Assembly (NCBI RefSeq): GCF_002934605.1
Contig: NZ_PTJC01000007.1
Location: forward strand, 248,001 to 312,000
Source of the DNA: Neolewinella xylanilytica
GTDB taxonomy: Bacteria; Bacteroidota; Bacteroidia; Chitinophagales; Saprospiraceae
DNA: 64,000 bases
Direction: 5' to 3'
Shown: positions 49,361 through 57,950 of the stretch, one piece after another
Layout of the letters: each line of letters starts with the position of its first letter
Numbering within the stretch: the stretch's first letter is position 1
Translations under genes and position numbers: made by a program
Notes under the pieces: generated by a model
The model's database searches: none
What the model was told of the DNA's origin: nothing
What the model saw: the letters and a program-made list of their open reading frames with translations, nothing else

Positions 49361-52300
49361 ATGCCAAAACTTTTACTTTCTTTCGGCCTGCTGCTCGTGG
49401 CTATTGCTTCCCAAGCACAGGTGATTTACGTAGATGCCGATGCCGGGGGCACCAATGATGGTAGCAGCTGGGCGAACGCCTACACTGACCTGAGTGTCGC
49501 CATTGACAGTGCCGAGGCCGGTAGCGACCTCTGGATTGCCGCCGGCACCTACGTCACGCCGGAAACGTCACCCTTCTTCATCGATCGGGAGCTATCGCTG
49601 TACGGCGGGTTCGCGGGAACCGAAACCAGCGCCGGGGAAGCCGATCCGAGCACGAATGTCACTGTCCTCAGTGGCGACGTAAGTGGCAACGACGTAGTGG
49701 GCAGCTACGACAGTTTGCTAGCAGTGGATAATAACCGGGTACTGGTAATTATCGATACCAACGAAACCAGTCAATTTACCGTGACCATTGACGGATTGAC
49801 CATCAGCCACGGCGTGATCGCTCCAAACTTTCCCGGGTCCGTACCCCTGTTTCCGTATGCGGGTGGTGGAATTTACTCCGAAGCCAAAACGATGGTGAGC
49901 CGCGTGACTTTTTCCGACAACCGCGCCCCTTTTGGTTCCGCAGCCGCCTACATCTTTACTACGGCTTCCGGATCGACCTTCGACGACATAAGCCTGATCA
50001 ATAATCCCACGTCGGTGGCTAATGCGATGTATTTCAATTTAGCGGATTCCATTTCGATACGGAACAGCTCCTTTACCGAGGGCACCACTTCAATGGAAAC
50101 GGGGATGATTTTTGCAGCCAACTTGACCGGACTGACTATACAGAACTCAATCTTCGACACCATTTCCATCGCGGGGAGCGCCGCTGCCCTGGAAACGGCT
50201 AACGTGCTGGATATCGACGTGCGGGGTAGCGAGTTTACCGACCTTTCCGCAGGTGGCTTTGGCGGAGCGATGTATATTTTTAATGACCCCAACTTCATGT
50301 CGGATCGGGAAATCGACCCGACGGAACTGACCATCGATAACTGTAGTTTTACGAATAACTCCAGCGCAGGACGCGGTGGCTCCCTTGCCCTGTTCAATCT
50401 AAGCAATACGGTCAGTAATTCCTCCTTTGTTGATGGCGTAGGTCAGTTGGGAGGAGCCATATATTATGTGACGTTCGATACACTGGAGTACCGCCAGGTG
50501 GTAACCAATAATTTGTTCAACCGAAATGTCGGAGCAACCGGTGGGGCGATTTGCTACCTTACGGATTATGCCGACCTCGATATTATAGGCAATACCTTCA
50601 CCGCCAATATCGACGATACGGAATTTGGCGGCGGCGCGATTTATTTGCAGGCGACCCCCGACCTTGACCGAAATGCGCGGTTAGAGAACAACATTTTTCG
50701 GGGCAATCAGTCCCTAAATGGCCCCGGCGCCGCGCTTCGGATCAGGCGCATCAACAGCGTGCTTCGCGGCAATTCATTCTCGGGCAACTTGGGGCAGGAT
50801 GGTACCGCGGAGTTTGACGGTGCGGGAGTAAGTACCCGGATCGTATCGTCTTCCTTCATCGATAACGGCAACGCCGAGAACCCCTTCTTCCGCGGTGCGG
50901 GTATCGCGCTATTTTACAACGAGGTGGATCAGCCGACTTCCTTGGTCGTGGATAGTTGCACTTTCCGGAACAATTACACAGTAAATCAGTCGCAACGCCT
51001 TAGTGGCGGAAGCGGAATTTATCTGGAAGCGGTAGCCGATTCTACTTTTACGCTTTCCGTGCTGAATTCGCGCTTCGAGGGTAACCGAGTAGTGGGTGCC
51101 GCCGGAGGTGCCGTGCGGGTGATCGAGAATGTCGACCTGATCGTAGACAACTGTGATTTCTTTTCTAACTTTTCCTCGTCGGGTGGAGCCATTGACGCTA
51201 CCCGGTATTTAGTGCGCGATACCCTCGGGGACGTGATTGAGCCCAGGCGGTACGATAGTCTGATTGCGCCTTCCCTGGATCTTGGCCGCAGCATCTTCGT
51301 AAACAATGGTGCGCAACCCGCCACCGATCGTGACTTTAGTCAGGGCGGGGCCATCAATCTGGGAGATTTTAGCCTGCGATCCACCAATTCCCTGTTTGTC
51401 AATAACCGGGTTCAAAGCGGCGGAAGCGGCGGCGCGATCATCATCAATGGATCCTCGGCCAGGAATTCGGTCCTGGATAACTACCTCATCAATAATACCT
51501 TTTTCAATAACAGCGATGGCAACCGTCCGGAAAATGCGGCAGACAGTATCCCCGGCAGCGTAGGCAACGCGGTGGCTATCTTTCAACCCGGGAATACCGA
51601 TCCGTTGGTAAACGCCGTCACGCTTACGATCCAGAACAACGCGCTGTTTATGGAGGCGACTGATGAAGAAAGTATTGGACTCGAAAGGAACGTCGGATAC
51701 CTGGAAGATCCGACCGGATTCGGTGAGATCAGCCTGATTTCCCTCGGCGGAAATTACTTCAACAGCACCTCGGACGTTGCCGCCGAATTCACCGACGACG
51801 AAGCCGATATCCTGGACGTCAATGCGGATCTCGAAAGCATTTTCATCGATCCTTTTGAAGCTGATCGCGCTTCGGAATTTCCTAACTTAGGTCTGGCCGG
51901 TGATGCATCCACGAATCCGTTGGTTGATGCCGGTACCACCGGACCATTGGTGCCGGAAGTAGACTTGTACGGCACCGAGCGCGACGACATGCCCGACATC
52001 GGCGCTCTCGAGCTAGGGAGTATCGCCCCCGTAGGCATAGCCGAACCGATCGAGGAAAGCGGACTGTCCTTCGAGTTCTATCCGAACCCCGCCGTGGACG
52101 CCCTCAACATTATCAACAACGACGCCGGGGTACGGGACTTTACCGTCCTGCTTTCCGATGCCCAGGGCCGGCTGATCAGCGGTCAGCAGTACAGTGCCGA
52201 ACGCAATACCCTGCAGGTGAGCCGGCTACCGGCCGGCGTGTACCATTTAACACTGATCGTAAACGACAAGCTCTACAGCAAGCAGTTCCTGAAGCGGTAA
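49361..52300 (+). CDS. Secreted parallel beta-helix protein with type IX sorting domain
   Basis: The 979-residue protein has a signal peptide (KLLLSFGLLLVAIASQAQ). It then shows VIYVDADAGGTNDGSSWANA and DLWIAAGTYV, the start of a right-handed beta-helix. Repeated short Asn/Ser-rich coils follow (SSFTEGT, NSIFDTI, SEFTDLS, NNIFRGNQ, NSRFEGN). A choice-of-anchor Q segment (NPLVDAGTTGPLVPEVDLYG, then DIGALELG) and a type IX sorting domain (FYPNPAVDALNI...LPAGVYHLTL) complete it. Such proteins are surface or released; some are polysaccharide lyases, but no catalytic motif is seen here. Confidence 0.9.
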   Translation: MPKLLLSFGLLLVAIASQAQVIYVDADAGGTNDGSSWANAYTDLSVAIDSAEAGSDLWIAAGTYVTPETSPFFIDRELSLYGGFAGTETSAGEADPSTNVTVLSGDVSGNDVVGSYDSLLAVDNNRVLVIIDTNETSQFTVTIDGLTISHGVIAPNFPGSVPLFPYAGGGIYSEAKTMVSRVTFSDNRAPFGSAAAYIFTTASGSTFDDISLINNPTSVANAMYFNLADSISIRNSSFTEGTTSMETGMIFAANLTGLTIQNSIFDTISIAGSAAALETANVLDIDVRGSEFTDLSAGGFGGAMYIFNDPNFMSDREIDPTELTIDNCSFTNNSSAGRGGSLALFNLSNTVSNSSFVDGVGQLGGAIYYVTFDTLEYRQVVTNNLFNRNVGATGGAICYLTDYADLDIIGNTFTANIDDTEFGGGAIYLQATPDLDRNARLENNIFRGNQSLNGPGAALRIRRINSVLRGNSFSGNLGQDGTAEFDGAGVSTRIVSSSFIDNGNAENPFFRGAGIALFYNEVDQPTSLVVDSCTFRNNYTVNQSQRLSGGSGIYLEAVADSTFTLSVLNSRFEGNRVVGAAGGAVRVIENVDLIVDNCDFFSNFSSSGGAIDATRYLVRDTLGDVIEPRRYDSLIAPSLDLGRSIFVNNGAQPATDRDFSQGGAINLGDFSLRSTNSLFVNNRVQSGGSGGAIIINGSSARNSVLDNYLINNTFFNNSDGNRPENAADSIPGSVGNAVAIFQPGNTDPLVNAVTLTIQNNALFMEATDEESIGLERNVGYLEDPTGFGEISLISLGGNYFNSTSDVAAEFTDDEADILDVNADLESIFIDPFEADRASEFPNLGLAGDASTNPLVDAGTTGPLVPEVDLYGTERDDMPDIGALELGSIAPVGIAEPIEESGLSFEFYPNPAVDALNIINNDAGVRDFTVLLSDAQGRLISGQQYSAERNTLQVSRLPAGVYHLTLIVNDKLYSKQFLKR

Positions 52301-52325
52301 TGCACCTAGGCAGTCCGTCGCCCCG

Positions 52326-52360
52326 AAACCGGGCCGTCCAGGGTGGGCGGCCCGGTTTTT
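52326..52360 (+). terminator. Rho-independent terminator after the beta-helix gene
   Basis: AAACCGGGCC(G) / (C)GGCCCGGTTTTT with an interrupting loop, ending in a T run. It lies 26 bases after the stop. Confidence 0.88.
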
Positions 52361-52386
52361 ATTTACGGTCGCTAACGATGGCCTCC

Positions 52387-52410
52387 TGCTCCTGCGCTCC
52401 GCCGCAAAAT
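52387..52410 (+). repeat. GC-rich dispersed motif (partial)
   Basis: GCTCCTGCGCTCCGCCGCAA is like the copy at 8497-8520 but diverges at the 3' end. It lies between the beta-helix terminator and the arginine operon promoter. Confidence 0.5.
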
Positions 52411-52444
52411 GAACTTTGGCGTGCGCGAATCGTATTAATTCCCC

Positions 52445-52452
52445 TAACTTTG
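52445..52452 (+). promoter_or_regulatory. -7 promoter box of the arginine operon
   Basis: TAACTTTG matches TAnnTTTG. It lies five bases before the leader peptide ATG, so transcription would start at or near the peptide start. A TTTG 26 bases upstream is further than the usual 19-21. Confidence 0.55.
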
Positions 52453-52456
52453 CAGC

Positions 52457-52504
52457 ATGTCTCAGGTATCCAATCGCATCCGCCTGCTTAGGCGAAGGAT
52501 ATAG
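52457..52504 (+). CDS. Arginine-rich leader peptide of the arginine operon
   Basis: A 15-codon frame encodes MSQVSNRIRLLRRRI and stops at TAG. Five of fifteen residues are Arg (CGC, CGC, AGG, CGA, AGG), including three in a row. It sits 130 bases before a GNAT gene that heads an arginine biosynthetic operon. A CGCCT/AGGCG hairpin (52481-52494) overlaps the Arg codons. This matches the logic of leader-peptide attenuation: ribosomes stalled by low charged tRNA-Arg would alter downstream RNA folding. I see the peptide and hairpins directly; the regulatory role is inferred. Some of the Arg density could be chance, but position and the RRR run argue against it. Confidence 0.7.
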   Translation: MSQVSNRIRLLRRRI

Positions 52505-52633
52505 TACGCTTCCCGTCCCGATCGTTCTCGGGACCCGGAGGCCCCGGCATGCGTTGCCGCCCCTCTCCCGATACCCCCACTTAATAACTCCCTTCGACCC
52601 GCCACCCCACCGGTCGTCCTTTTTCCTTTCCCT
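52505..52633 (+). promoter_or_regulatory. Putative attenuator leader RNA of the arginine operon
   Basis: The segment contains a perfect 7-bp stem GTCCCGA/TCGGGAC (52515-52534). A stem CGGCA/TGCCG is at 52545-52559. A weaker CGACC/GGTCG stem (52595-52616) is followed by TCCTTTTT just before the GNAT ATG. The TCGGGA arm could alternatively pair with TCCCGA at 52566-52571, giving mutually exclusive folds. No very strong terminator is seen, so control could act on transcription or on translation initiation. Confidence 0.5.
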
Positions 52634-53212
52634 ATGCAAATTAAGATACTGGTCGCCCAGCCGGAACATACCGTATTCGCCCGGGCAATTTGTGATTTGA
52701 TTGAAGAATCAGCGCGTGCACGCGGTACGGGTATTGCTAAGCGAAAACCGGAATACGTAGAGGAGAAAATGCTTACCGGCAAGGCGATCATTGCGCTGGT
52801 GGACGGTGAGATCGGCGGCTTCAGCTACATCGAAACCTGGGAGCACGGCAAGTACGTGGCCAACTCCGGCCTGATCGTTAATCCCGCGTTCCGCCGGCAC
52901 GGACTGGCGCGGCGAATCAAGGCGGCCATCTTCAAGCTATCCCGCACCAAGTACCCGGAGGCAAAGATATTCGGCATCACCACCAGCCTGCCGGTCATGA
53001 AGATCAACAGCGACCTGGGATACCGTCCGGTCACCTTCAGCGAGCTCACCCAGGACGATGCCTTCTGGGGTGGTTGCAAAACCTGTCCGAATTACGATAT
53101 CCTGGAGCGCAACCAGCGCCGGATGTGCCTCTGCACCGCCATGATGGCCCCCAGCGCCCTACAGGCGAAGAAGATGGAGGTAGACCTGACCGATATGATC
53201 GTGGAAGGGTAG
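52634..53212 (+). CDS. GNAT acyltransferase, first gene of the arginine operon (probable N-acylglutamate synthase)
   Basis: The 192-residue GNAT-fold protein contains YIETWEHGKYVANSGLIVNP and the acyl-CoA motif FRRHGLARRIKAAIFKLSRT. Three Cys in GGCKTCPNYDI and MCLC near the C-terminus are notable. As the leading gene of an argG-argC-argD-argF' operon it most likely makes N-acetyl- or N-succinylglutamate, the first step of acylated arginine synthesis, replacing a classical ArgA. The transcarbamylase's Ala89 points to the succinyl version. The ATG follows the leader directly, without a strong ribosome site. Confidence 0.8.
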   Translation: MQIKILVAQPEHTVFARAICDLIEESARARGTGIAKRKPEYVEEKMLTGKAIIALVDGEIGGFSYIETWEHGKYVANSGLIVNPAFRRHGLARRIKAAIFKLSRTKYPEAKIFGITTSLPVMKINSDLGYRPVTFSELTQDDAFWGGCKTCPNYDILERNQRRMCLCTAMMAPSALQAKKMEVDLTDMIVEG

Positions 53213-53294
53213 GGGAAGGACGATGCCTGAAGTTTAACCTACGAAGTATTCAGGTCCCGGAGTGATCTGCGGACCGCCATAAAACCAGCTTATT

Positions 53295-54482
53295 TTGAAG
53301 AAGATCGTTCTGGCTTACTCCGGTGGCCTCGATACCAGTTTTTGCGTCAAGCACCTCACCGAAAAAGGATACGAGGTGCACGCCCTGACCGTCGATACCG
53401 GTGGGTTTTCTCCATCGGAGCTGAAAGAAATGGAACAGCGCGCCTTGAAACTCGGGGCCGCTTCCTACAAAAGCGTCGATGTAACCGGCGAATATTACGA
53501 TGAGTGCCTGCGCTTTCTGGTTTACGGCAACTGCCTCCGCTACCAAACCTACCCGATGTCCGTAAGTGCCGAGCGGATGTTCCAGGCCATGACCACCGCC
53601 CGCTACGCCGTGGAGATCGGAGCCGACGGCGTGGCCCACGGTAGTACCGGCGCCGGCAACGATCAGGTGCGCTTCGACCTGGCCTTCGAACTGAGCGGAC
53701 GAGAATTGGAGATCATCACGCCCATCCGCGACCTGAAGTTGTCGCGGCAGGAGGAAGTCGATTACCTCGCCAAGCACGGGCTGCAGTGGCCTGAAAAGAA
53801 GGGAACTTACAGCATCAACGCCGGACTGTGGGGAACCTCGGTCGGAGGAGCGGAAACGCTGACGAGCGATAAATCACTTCCGGAAGACGCCTGGCCCGTC
53901 CAGGTTACGGAAACCGAGCCCCGCAAACTGGACCTCCACTTTACCGAGGGCCAATTCACCGGCTTCGACGATCAGGAATTCGACGGACCGGTAGCCGCCA
54001 TCAAGGCGCTCGAAAAACTGGCCGCCCCCTTTGGCATCGGACGGGACATCCACGTCGGGGATACGATTATCGGTATCAAGGGGCGGGTAGGCTTCGCCGC
54101 CGCCGCCGCCGTGCTCATCATCAAGGGCCACCACCTCCTGGAGAAGCATACCCTGGGTAAATGGCAGCTTTTTTGGAAGGAGCAACTGAGCAATTGGTAC
54201 GGTATGATGCTCCACGAAGGGCAGTTCCTGGACCCGGTGATGCGGGACGTAGAGGCCTTCCTGGAAAGTTCGCAGACGACCGTCAACGGAACGGTTCACG
54301 TCACGCTACACCCCTACCGCTATGTGCTCGACGGCATCAACTCCAGCGACGACCTGCTGGGCGGTGGCTTCGGCTCCTACGGGGAAATGAATAATGGCTG
54401 GTCGGGCGAAGACGTCCGCGGCTTCACCAAGATCCTGAGCGTCCCGGGGCGCATTCGGAACGCCGTACAACAGAACAAATGA
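53295..54482 (+). CDS. argG: Argininosuccinate synthase
   Basis: This enzyme joins citrulline and aspartate with ATP. The ATP-pyrophosphatase loop AYSGGLDTS is at residues 7-15; other blocks are HGSTGAGNDQVRFDL and the DGINSSDDLL region near the C-terminus. The 395 residues are typical. The start codon is TTG: the frame begins exactly at the family N-terminus (KKIVLAYSGG). It lies 82 bases after the GNAT gene and overlaps argC by four bases (ATGA). Its position second in the operon is usual in Bacteroidota. Confidence 0.96.
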   Translation: MKKIVLAYSGGLDTSFCVKHLTEKGYEVHALTVDTGGFSPSELKEMEQRALKLGAASYKSVDVTGEYYDECLRFLVYGNCLRYQTYPMSVSAERMFQAMTTARYAVEIGADGVAHGSTGAGNDQVRFDLAFELSGRELEIITPIRDLKLSRQEEVDYLAKHGLQWPEKKGTYSINAGLWGTSVGGAETLTSDKSLPEDAWPVQVTETEPRKLDLHFTEGQFTGFDDQEFDGPVAAIKALEKLAAPFGIGRDIHVGDTIIGIKGRVGFAAAAAVLIIKGHHLLEKHTLGKWQLFWKEQLSNWYGMMLHEGQFLDPVMRDVEAFLESSQTTVNGTVHVTLHPYRYVLDGINSSDDLLGGGFGSYGEMNNGWSGEDVRGFTKILSVPGRIRNAVQQNK

Positions 54483-55444
54483 AACGCATAGGCATCATCG
54501 GCGGGGGCGGATATACGGCCGGGGAGTTGCTGCGCATCCTGGTGCACCACCCGGAGGTGGAGATCGCCTTCGTGGAGAGCGGCAGCCAGTCCGGAAAGGC
54601 CATCACCGAAGTGCATTCCGACCTGGTGGGCGAAACGGAGCTGACCTTCACGGGCTCGGCGGGGACCGCCCTCGGCGACGTAGACGCCATTTTTCTCTGT
54701 ATGGGCCACGGCAAGTCACGTGGCTGGGTAGAAGCCCATCGCCCCCGGCAGAGCCAGTTGGTTGTAGATTTAAGCACCGACTACCGGATTGACGAGAGCT
54801 GGGTCTATGGACTCCCCGAGATCAACCGGGAAGCCATTACCACGGCGAAACGTATCGCCAACCCCGGGTGCTTCGCTACGGCCATCCAGCTGGCGCTGCT
54901 CCCCCTGGCGGCGGCCGGGCTCGCGGAAGGGGAGGTGCACGTGAACGGCATCACCGGCAGTACCGGGGCGGGACAGAGCCCCTCACCCACGACCCACTTC
55001 AGCTGGCGTAACGCCAACGTGAGCGTGTACAAACCCTTCGGGCATCAGCACCTCGCGGAGATCGGTCGCAGCGCCGGACAAGTAGGCCGAACAGCCACCG
55101 AAAATATTCATTTCCTGCCGGTACGCGGCCCCTTCGCCCGCGGCATCCTGGTGACCTGCTACCTCGACACGGACCGGTCGGAAACCGAGCTACGGCAAAT
55201 CTTCCGCGACTTCTACCACGGTGCCGCCTTCACCCACGTCACCGACGACACGATCAACCTCAAGCAGGTGGTCAATACCAATAAGGGACTCGTACAGGTA
55301 GAAAAGCACGGCGACAAGGTGCTGGTCACCTCCGCCATCGACAACCTGCTCAAGGGGGCCAGCGGCCAGGCGGTACAGAATATGAACCTGGCTCTCGGCC
55401 TGCCGGAAGACCTGGGACTTAGACTTAAGGCCTCCATGTTTTAG
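54479..55444 (+). CDS. argC: N-acyl-gamma-glutamyl-phosphate reductase
   Basis: The enzyme reduces N-acylglutamyl phosphate to the semialdehyde with NADPH. The Rossmann start is GIIGGGGYTAGELLRIL. The catalytic Cys is in IANPGCFATAIQLALLPL, and a second conserved block is GSTGAGQSPSPTTHFSWRN. At 321 residues it has the length of the short ArgC type. Its ATG overlaps the argG stop. It is followed by a short palindromic repeat and then argD. Confidence 0.95.
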   Translation: MKRIGIIGGGGYTAGELLRILVHHPEVEIAFVESGSQSGKAITEVHSDLVGETELTFTGSAGTALGDVDAIFLCMGHGKSRGWVEAHRPRQSQLVVDLSTDYRIDESWVYGLPEINREAITTAKRIANPGCFATAIQLALLPLAAAGLAEGEVHVNGITGSTGAGQSPSPTTHFSWRNANVSVYKPFGHQHLAEIGRSAGQVGRTATENIHFLPVRGPFARGILVTCYLDTDRSETELRQIFRDFYHGAAFTHVTDDTINLKQVVNTNKGLVQVEKHGDKVLVTSAIDNLLKGASGQAVQNMNLALGLPEDLGLRLKASMF

Positions 55445-55450
55445 TCACAC

Positions 55451-55499
55451 CGAACTCGGCGGACGAAGCCGCGAAGCGCGCTTCGGCAGACGAGTTCGG
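55451..55499. repeat. Palindromic repeat between argC and argD, related to the 96-bp element
   Basis: CGAACTCGGCGGACGAAGC and GCTTCGGCAGACGAGTTCG are imperfect inverted arms around GCGAAGC-like sequence. The same arm words (GGCGGACGAAGC, GCTTCGGCAGACGA, on either strand) occur in the copies at 6007-6102 and 8368-8464. It could terminate, stabilise or simply interrupt the operon transcript. Confidence 0.65.
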
Positions 55500-55551
55500 A
55501 TGACGACCGCAAATTCAGTCCCTCAATAATTCACCCATTCACCATTCCCCC

Positions 55552-56694
55552 ATGCAACTCTTCGACGTCTACTCCCTCTACCCCATAGAGCCCGTCCGCG
55601 GCGAGGGCGCTTACGTATTCACCGAGGATGGGACGAGGTACCTCGATTGTTACGGCGGCCACGCGGTGATCAGCATCGGACACGCCCATCCCCACTACGT
55701 GAAGCTGATTTCGGAGCAGGTGGCTAAGCTGGGCTTTTACAGCAACAGCGTGGAAAACCCCCTGCAGCGGGAACTGGCCGATAAACTCGGGCGGCTTTCC
55801 GGTTTGGACGATTACCAGCTCTTTTTGGTGAGCAGCGGAGCGGAAGCGAACGAAAACGCGCTGAAGCTGGCCAGCTTCGAGACCGGGCGCAGCCGGATCA
55901 TCGCTTTCAAAGGCGGTTTTCACGGCCGTACCTCGGCCGCGGTCAACGCCACGGATAACGAGGCTATCAAGGCACCGATCAACAAGAACTACCCGGTTAC
56001 CTTTCTCGAAATAAACGATTTGGGCGCCGTAGCGCGGGAGCTGCAGAAGGGCGACGTGGCGGCCGTCATCATCGAGGGTATTCAGGGTATCGGTGGCATT
56101 CACGTACCGGACGCCGACTACCTGGAGGCCCTGCCCGATCTCTGCCACGAGAATGGCGCGCTGCTGATCCTGGACGAGGTCCAGTCGGGATACGGGCGGA
56201 GCGGTAAGTTCTTCGCCTTCCAACATAGCAAGGTGCGCCCCGATATCATCACCATGGCCAAGGGAATGGGCAACGGCTTTCCGATCGGGGGGGTACTCAT
56301 CGCTCCGGAGATCGAAGCGAAGTCCGGCATGTTGGGCACCACCTTCGGGGGCAGCCACCTCGCCTGCGCGGCGGGCATCGCCGTACTGGACGTGATCGAA
56401 CGCGAGGGCTTGCTCGAAAATGCCGTGGAGCAGGGCAATTACCTAATGGAAGCCATGCGCGCAACCGGCTCCTTCCAGGAAGTCCGGGGCCTTGGCCTGA
56501 TGATCGGCCTACAGATGGAGGAGCCGATCGGGGAACTCCGTAAAAAATTATTATTCGAGGAAAGCGTCTTTACCGGTTCGGCGAAGGATCCGAATACGAT
56601 CCGCCTGTTGCCGCCCCTAAACTTTACCCAGGAACAGTGCGACCGGGTGGTGGAAGCGTTTGCATCGGTGTCTGCGCTCCGTACCGTCAAATAA
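55552..56694 (+). CDS. argD: Acetylornithine/succinylornithine aminotransferase
   Basis: This PLP-dependent class III aminotransferase converts the N-acyl glutamate semialdehyde to N-acylornithine. Features are CYGGHAVISIGHAHPHYV, the cofactor loop VSSGAEANENALKLA, ILDEVQSGYGRSGKFFAF and the PLP lysine in ITMAKGMGNGFPIGG. The 380 residues are typical. It is in the same orientation as its neighbours and separated from argC by 107 bases holding a palindromic repeat. Whether acetyl or succinyl substrates are preferred cannot be read from this sequence. Confidence 0.95.
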   Translation: MQLFDVYSLYPIEPVRGEGAYVFTEDGTRYLDCYGGHAVISIGHAHPHYVKLISEQVAKLGFYSNSVENPLQRELADKLGRLSGLDDYQLFLVSSGAEANENALKLASFETGRSRIIAFKGGFHGRTSAAVNATDNEAIKAPINKNYPVTFLEINDLGAVARELQKGDVAAVIIEGIQGIGGIHVPDADYLEALPDLCHENGALLILDEVQSGYGRSGKFFAFQHSKVRPDIITMAKGMGNGFPIGGVLIAPEIEAKSGMLGTTFGGSHLACAAGIAVLDVIEREGLLENAVEQGNYLMEAMRATGSFQEVRGLGLMIGLQMEEPIGELRKKLLFEESVFTGSAKDPNTIRLLPPLNFTQEQCDRVVEAFASVSALRTVK

Positions 56695-56787
56695 GCATTC
56701 GCCCGGGCCTGGGGATGGCCGCCGGTCGTGCTTCAGAAACTCCCGGATTTTCAGATTTAACCCAGACAGCCCGATACGCTACAAGCC

Positions 56788-57729
56788 ATGAACAACTTCC
56801 TTTCCGTTAAGGACGCCACCGACATCAACCACCTCATCGAGCGGGCACGCTACTTCAAGACCCACCCGCACGAGAACGCTTACATCGGTCAGCACAAAAC
56901 GCTCATCAACCTCTTCTTCAACCCCAGTCTGCGCACCCGCCTCAGCACGGAAAAGGCCGGGACTACCCTAGGTTTCCAGGTAATCACCATGGATATGGCC
57001 GGTGGCTGGAAGCTGGAATTCGAAGACGGCGTCGTGATGAACTTGGACCGCGCCGAGCACGTAAAGGAAGCCGCCGGCGTACTGAGCCAGTACTGCGACA
57101 TCCTGGCCGTACGCTCCTTCCCCGGCCTGGAAGACCGGAATGCCGACTACGAGGATCGCATCATCCACGCCTTCCGGAAGTACGCTACGGTACCGGTGGT
57201 TAGCCTGGAATCGGCCACCCGTCACCCCCTGCAGAGTCTGGCCGACTGCATCACCATCGCCGAACACCGCAAGACGGAACGCCCGAAGGTTGTACTCACC
57301 TGGGCCCCCCACCCCCGCCAATTGCCCCAGGCCGTGCCGAATAGCTTCGCGGAATGGATGACCGGCTGGGACGAGGTGGATCTCGTGATCGCGAACCCGG
57401 AAGGCTTCGACCTGGCACCGGAATTTACGGCCGGGGCGGAGGTCCTGCACGATCAGGCGGAAGCCCTGCGGGGCGCCGACTTCGTCTACGCCAAGAACTG
57501 GTCGGCCTATGAACCGTACGGCGCCACCACCGATCGGACTGACTGGCTCGTCGACACCGACAAAATGGCCCTGACCAACGATGCCTACTTCATGCACTGC
57601 CTGCCCGTGCGGCGCAACGTAGTCGTCTCGGACGGGGTGCTGGATAGCCCGCGATCCTTGGTGTTGCAGCAGGCGAATAACCGGACGTGGTCGGCGGCGG
57701 CGGTGTTGGAGGCGTTGCTGGTGAGGTAG
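56788..57729 (+). CDS. argF': N-acylornithine carbamoyltransferase (argF'), predicted succinylornithine type
   Basis: The 313-residue protein is a transcarbamylase of the AOTCase/SOTCase branch. The carbamoyl-phosphate loop is FFNPSLRTRLS; other blocks are ATRHPLQSLADCITI and FMHCLPVRRNVVVSD. The position that separates acetyl- from succinylornithine enzymes (Glu92 in Xanthomonas, Pro90 in Bacteroides fragilis) aligns with Ala89 here (NLDRAEHVKEA). Mutating that Glu to Ala turned the Xanthomonas enzyme into a succinylornithine enzyme, so N-succinylornithine is the predicted substrate. It is the last arginine gene here. Confidence 0.92.
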   Translation: MNNFLSVKDATDINHLIERARYFKTHPHENAYIGQHKTLINLFFNPSLRTRLSTEKAGTTLGFQVITMDMAGGWKLEFEDGVVMNLDRAEHVKEAAGVLSQYCDILAVRSFPGLEDRNADYEDRIIHAFRKYATVPVVSLESATRHPLQSLADCITIAEHRKTERPKVVLTWAPHPRQLPQAVPNSFAEWMTGWDEVDLVIANPEGFDLAPEFTAGAEVLHDQAEALRGADFVYAKNWSAYEPYGATTDRTDWLVDTDKMALTNDAYFMHCLPVRRNVVVSDGVLDSPRSLVLQQANNRTWSAAAVLEALLVR

Positions 57730-57950
57730 CAAGATCATTATAGGCGAAGTCCTATGTTTTCAGTCTATCGAATAGTAACACAAGATTGCCGGGATCAGGT
57801 ATTTTCAGGGCTATCGTAGCTTGCCTTTTCAATATTTGCGAACAAAATGTTGCCTGGCTTTTTTTGCCGGGAATCCTGGATGTGGCATGTTGATTGAAAA
57901 GGTTTGGCTGAGGTATTTTATGGTGAATATGCCATCTAAATACCCAATGA

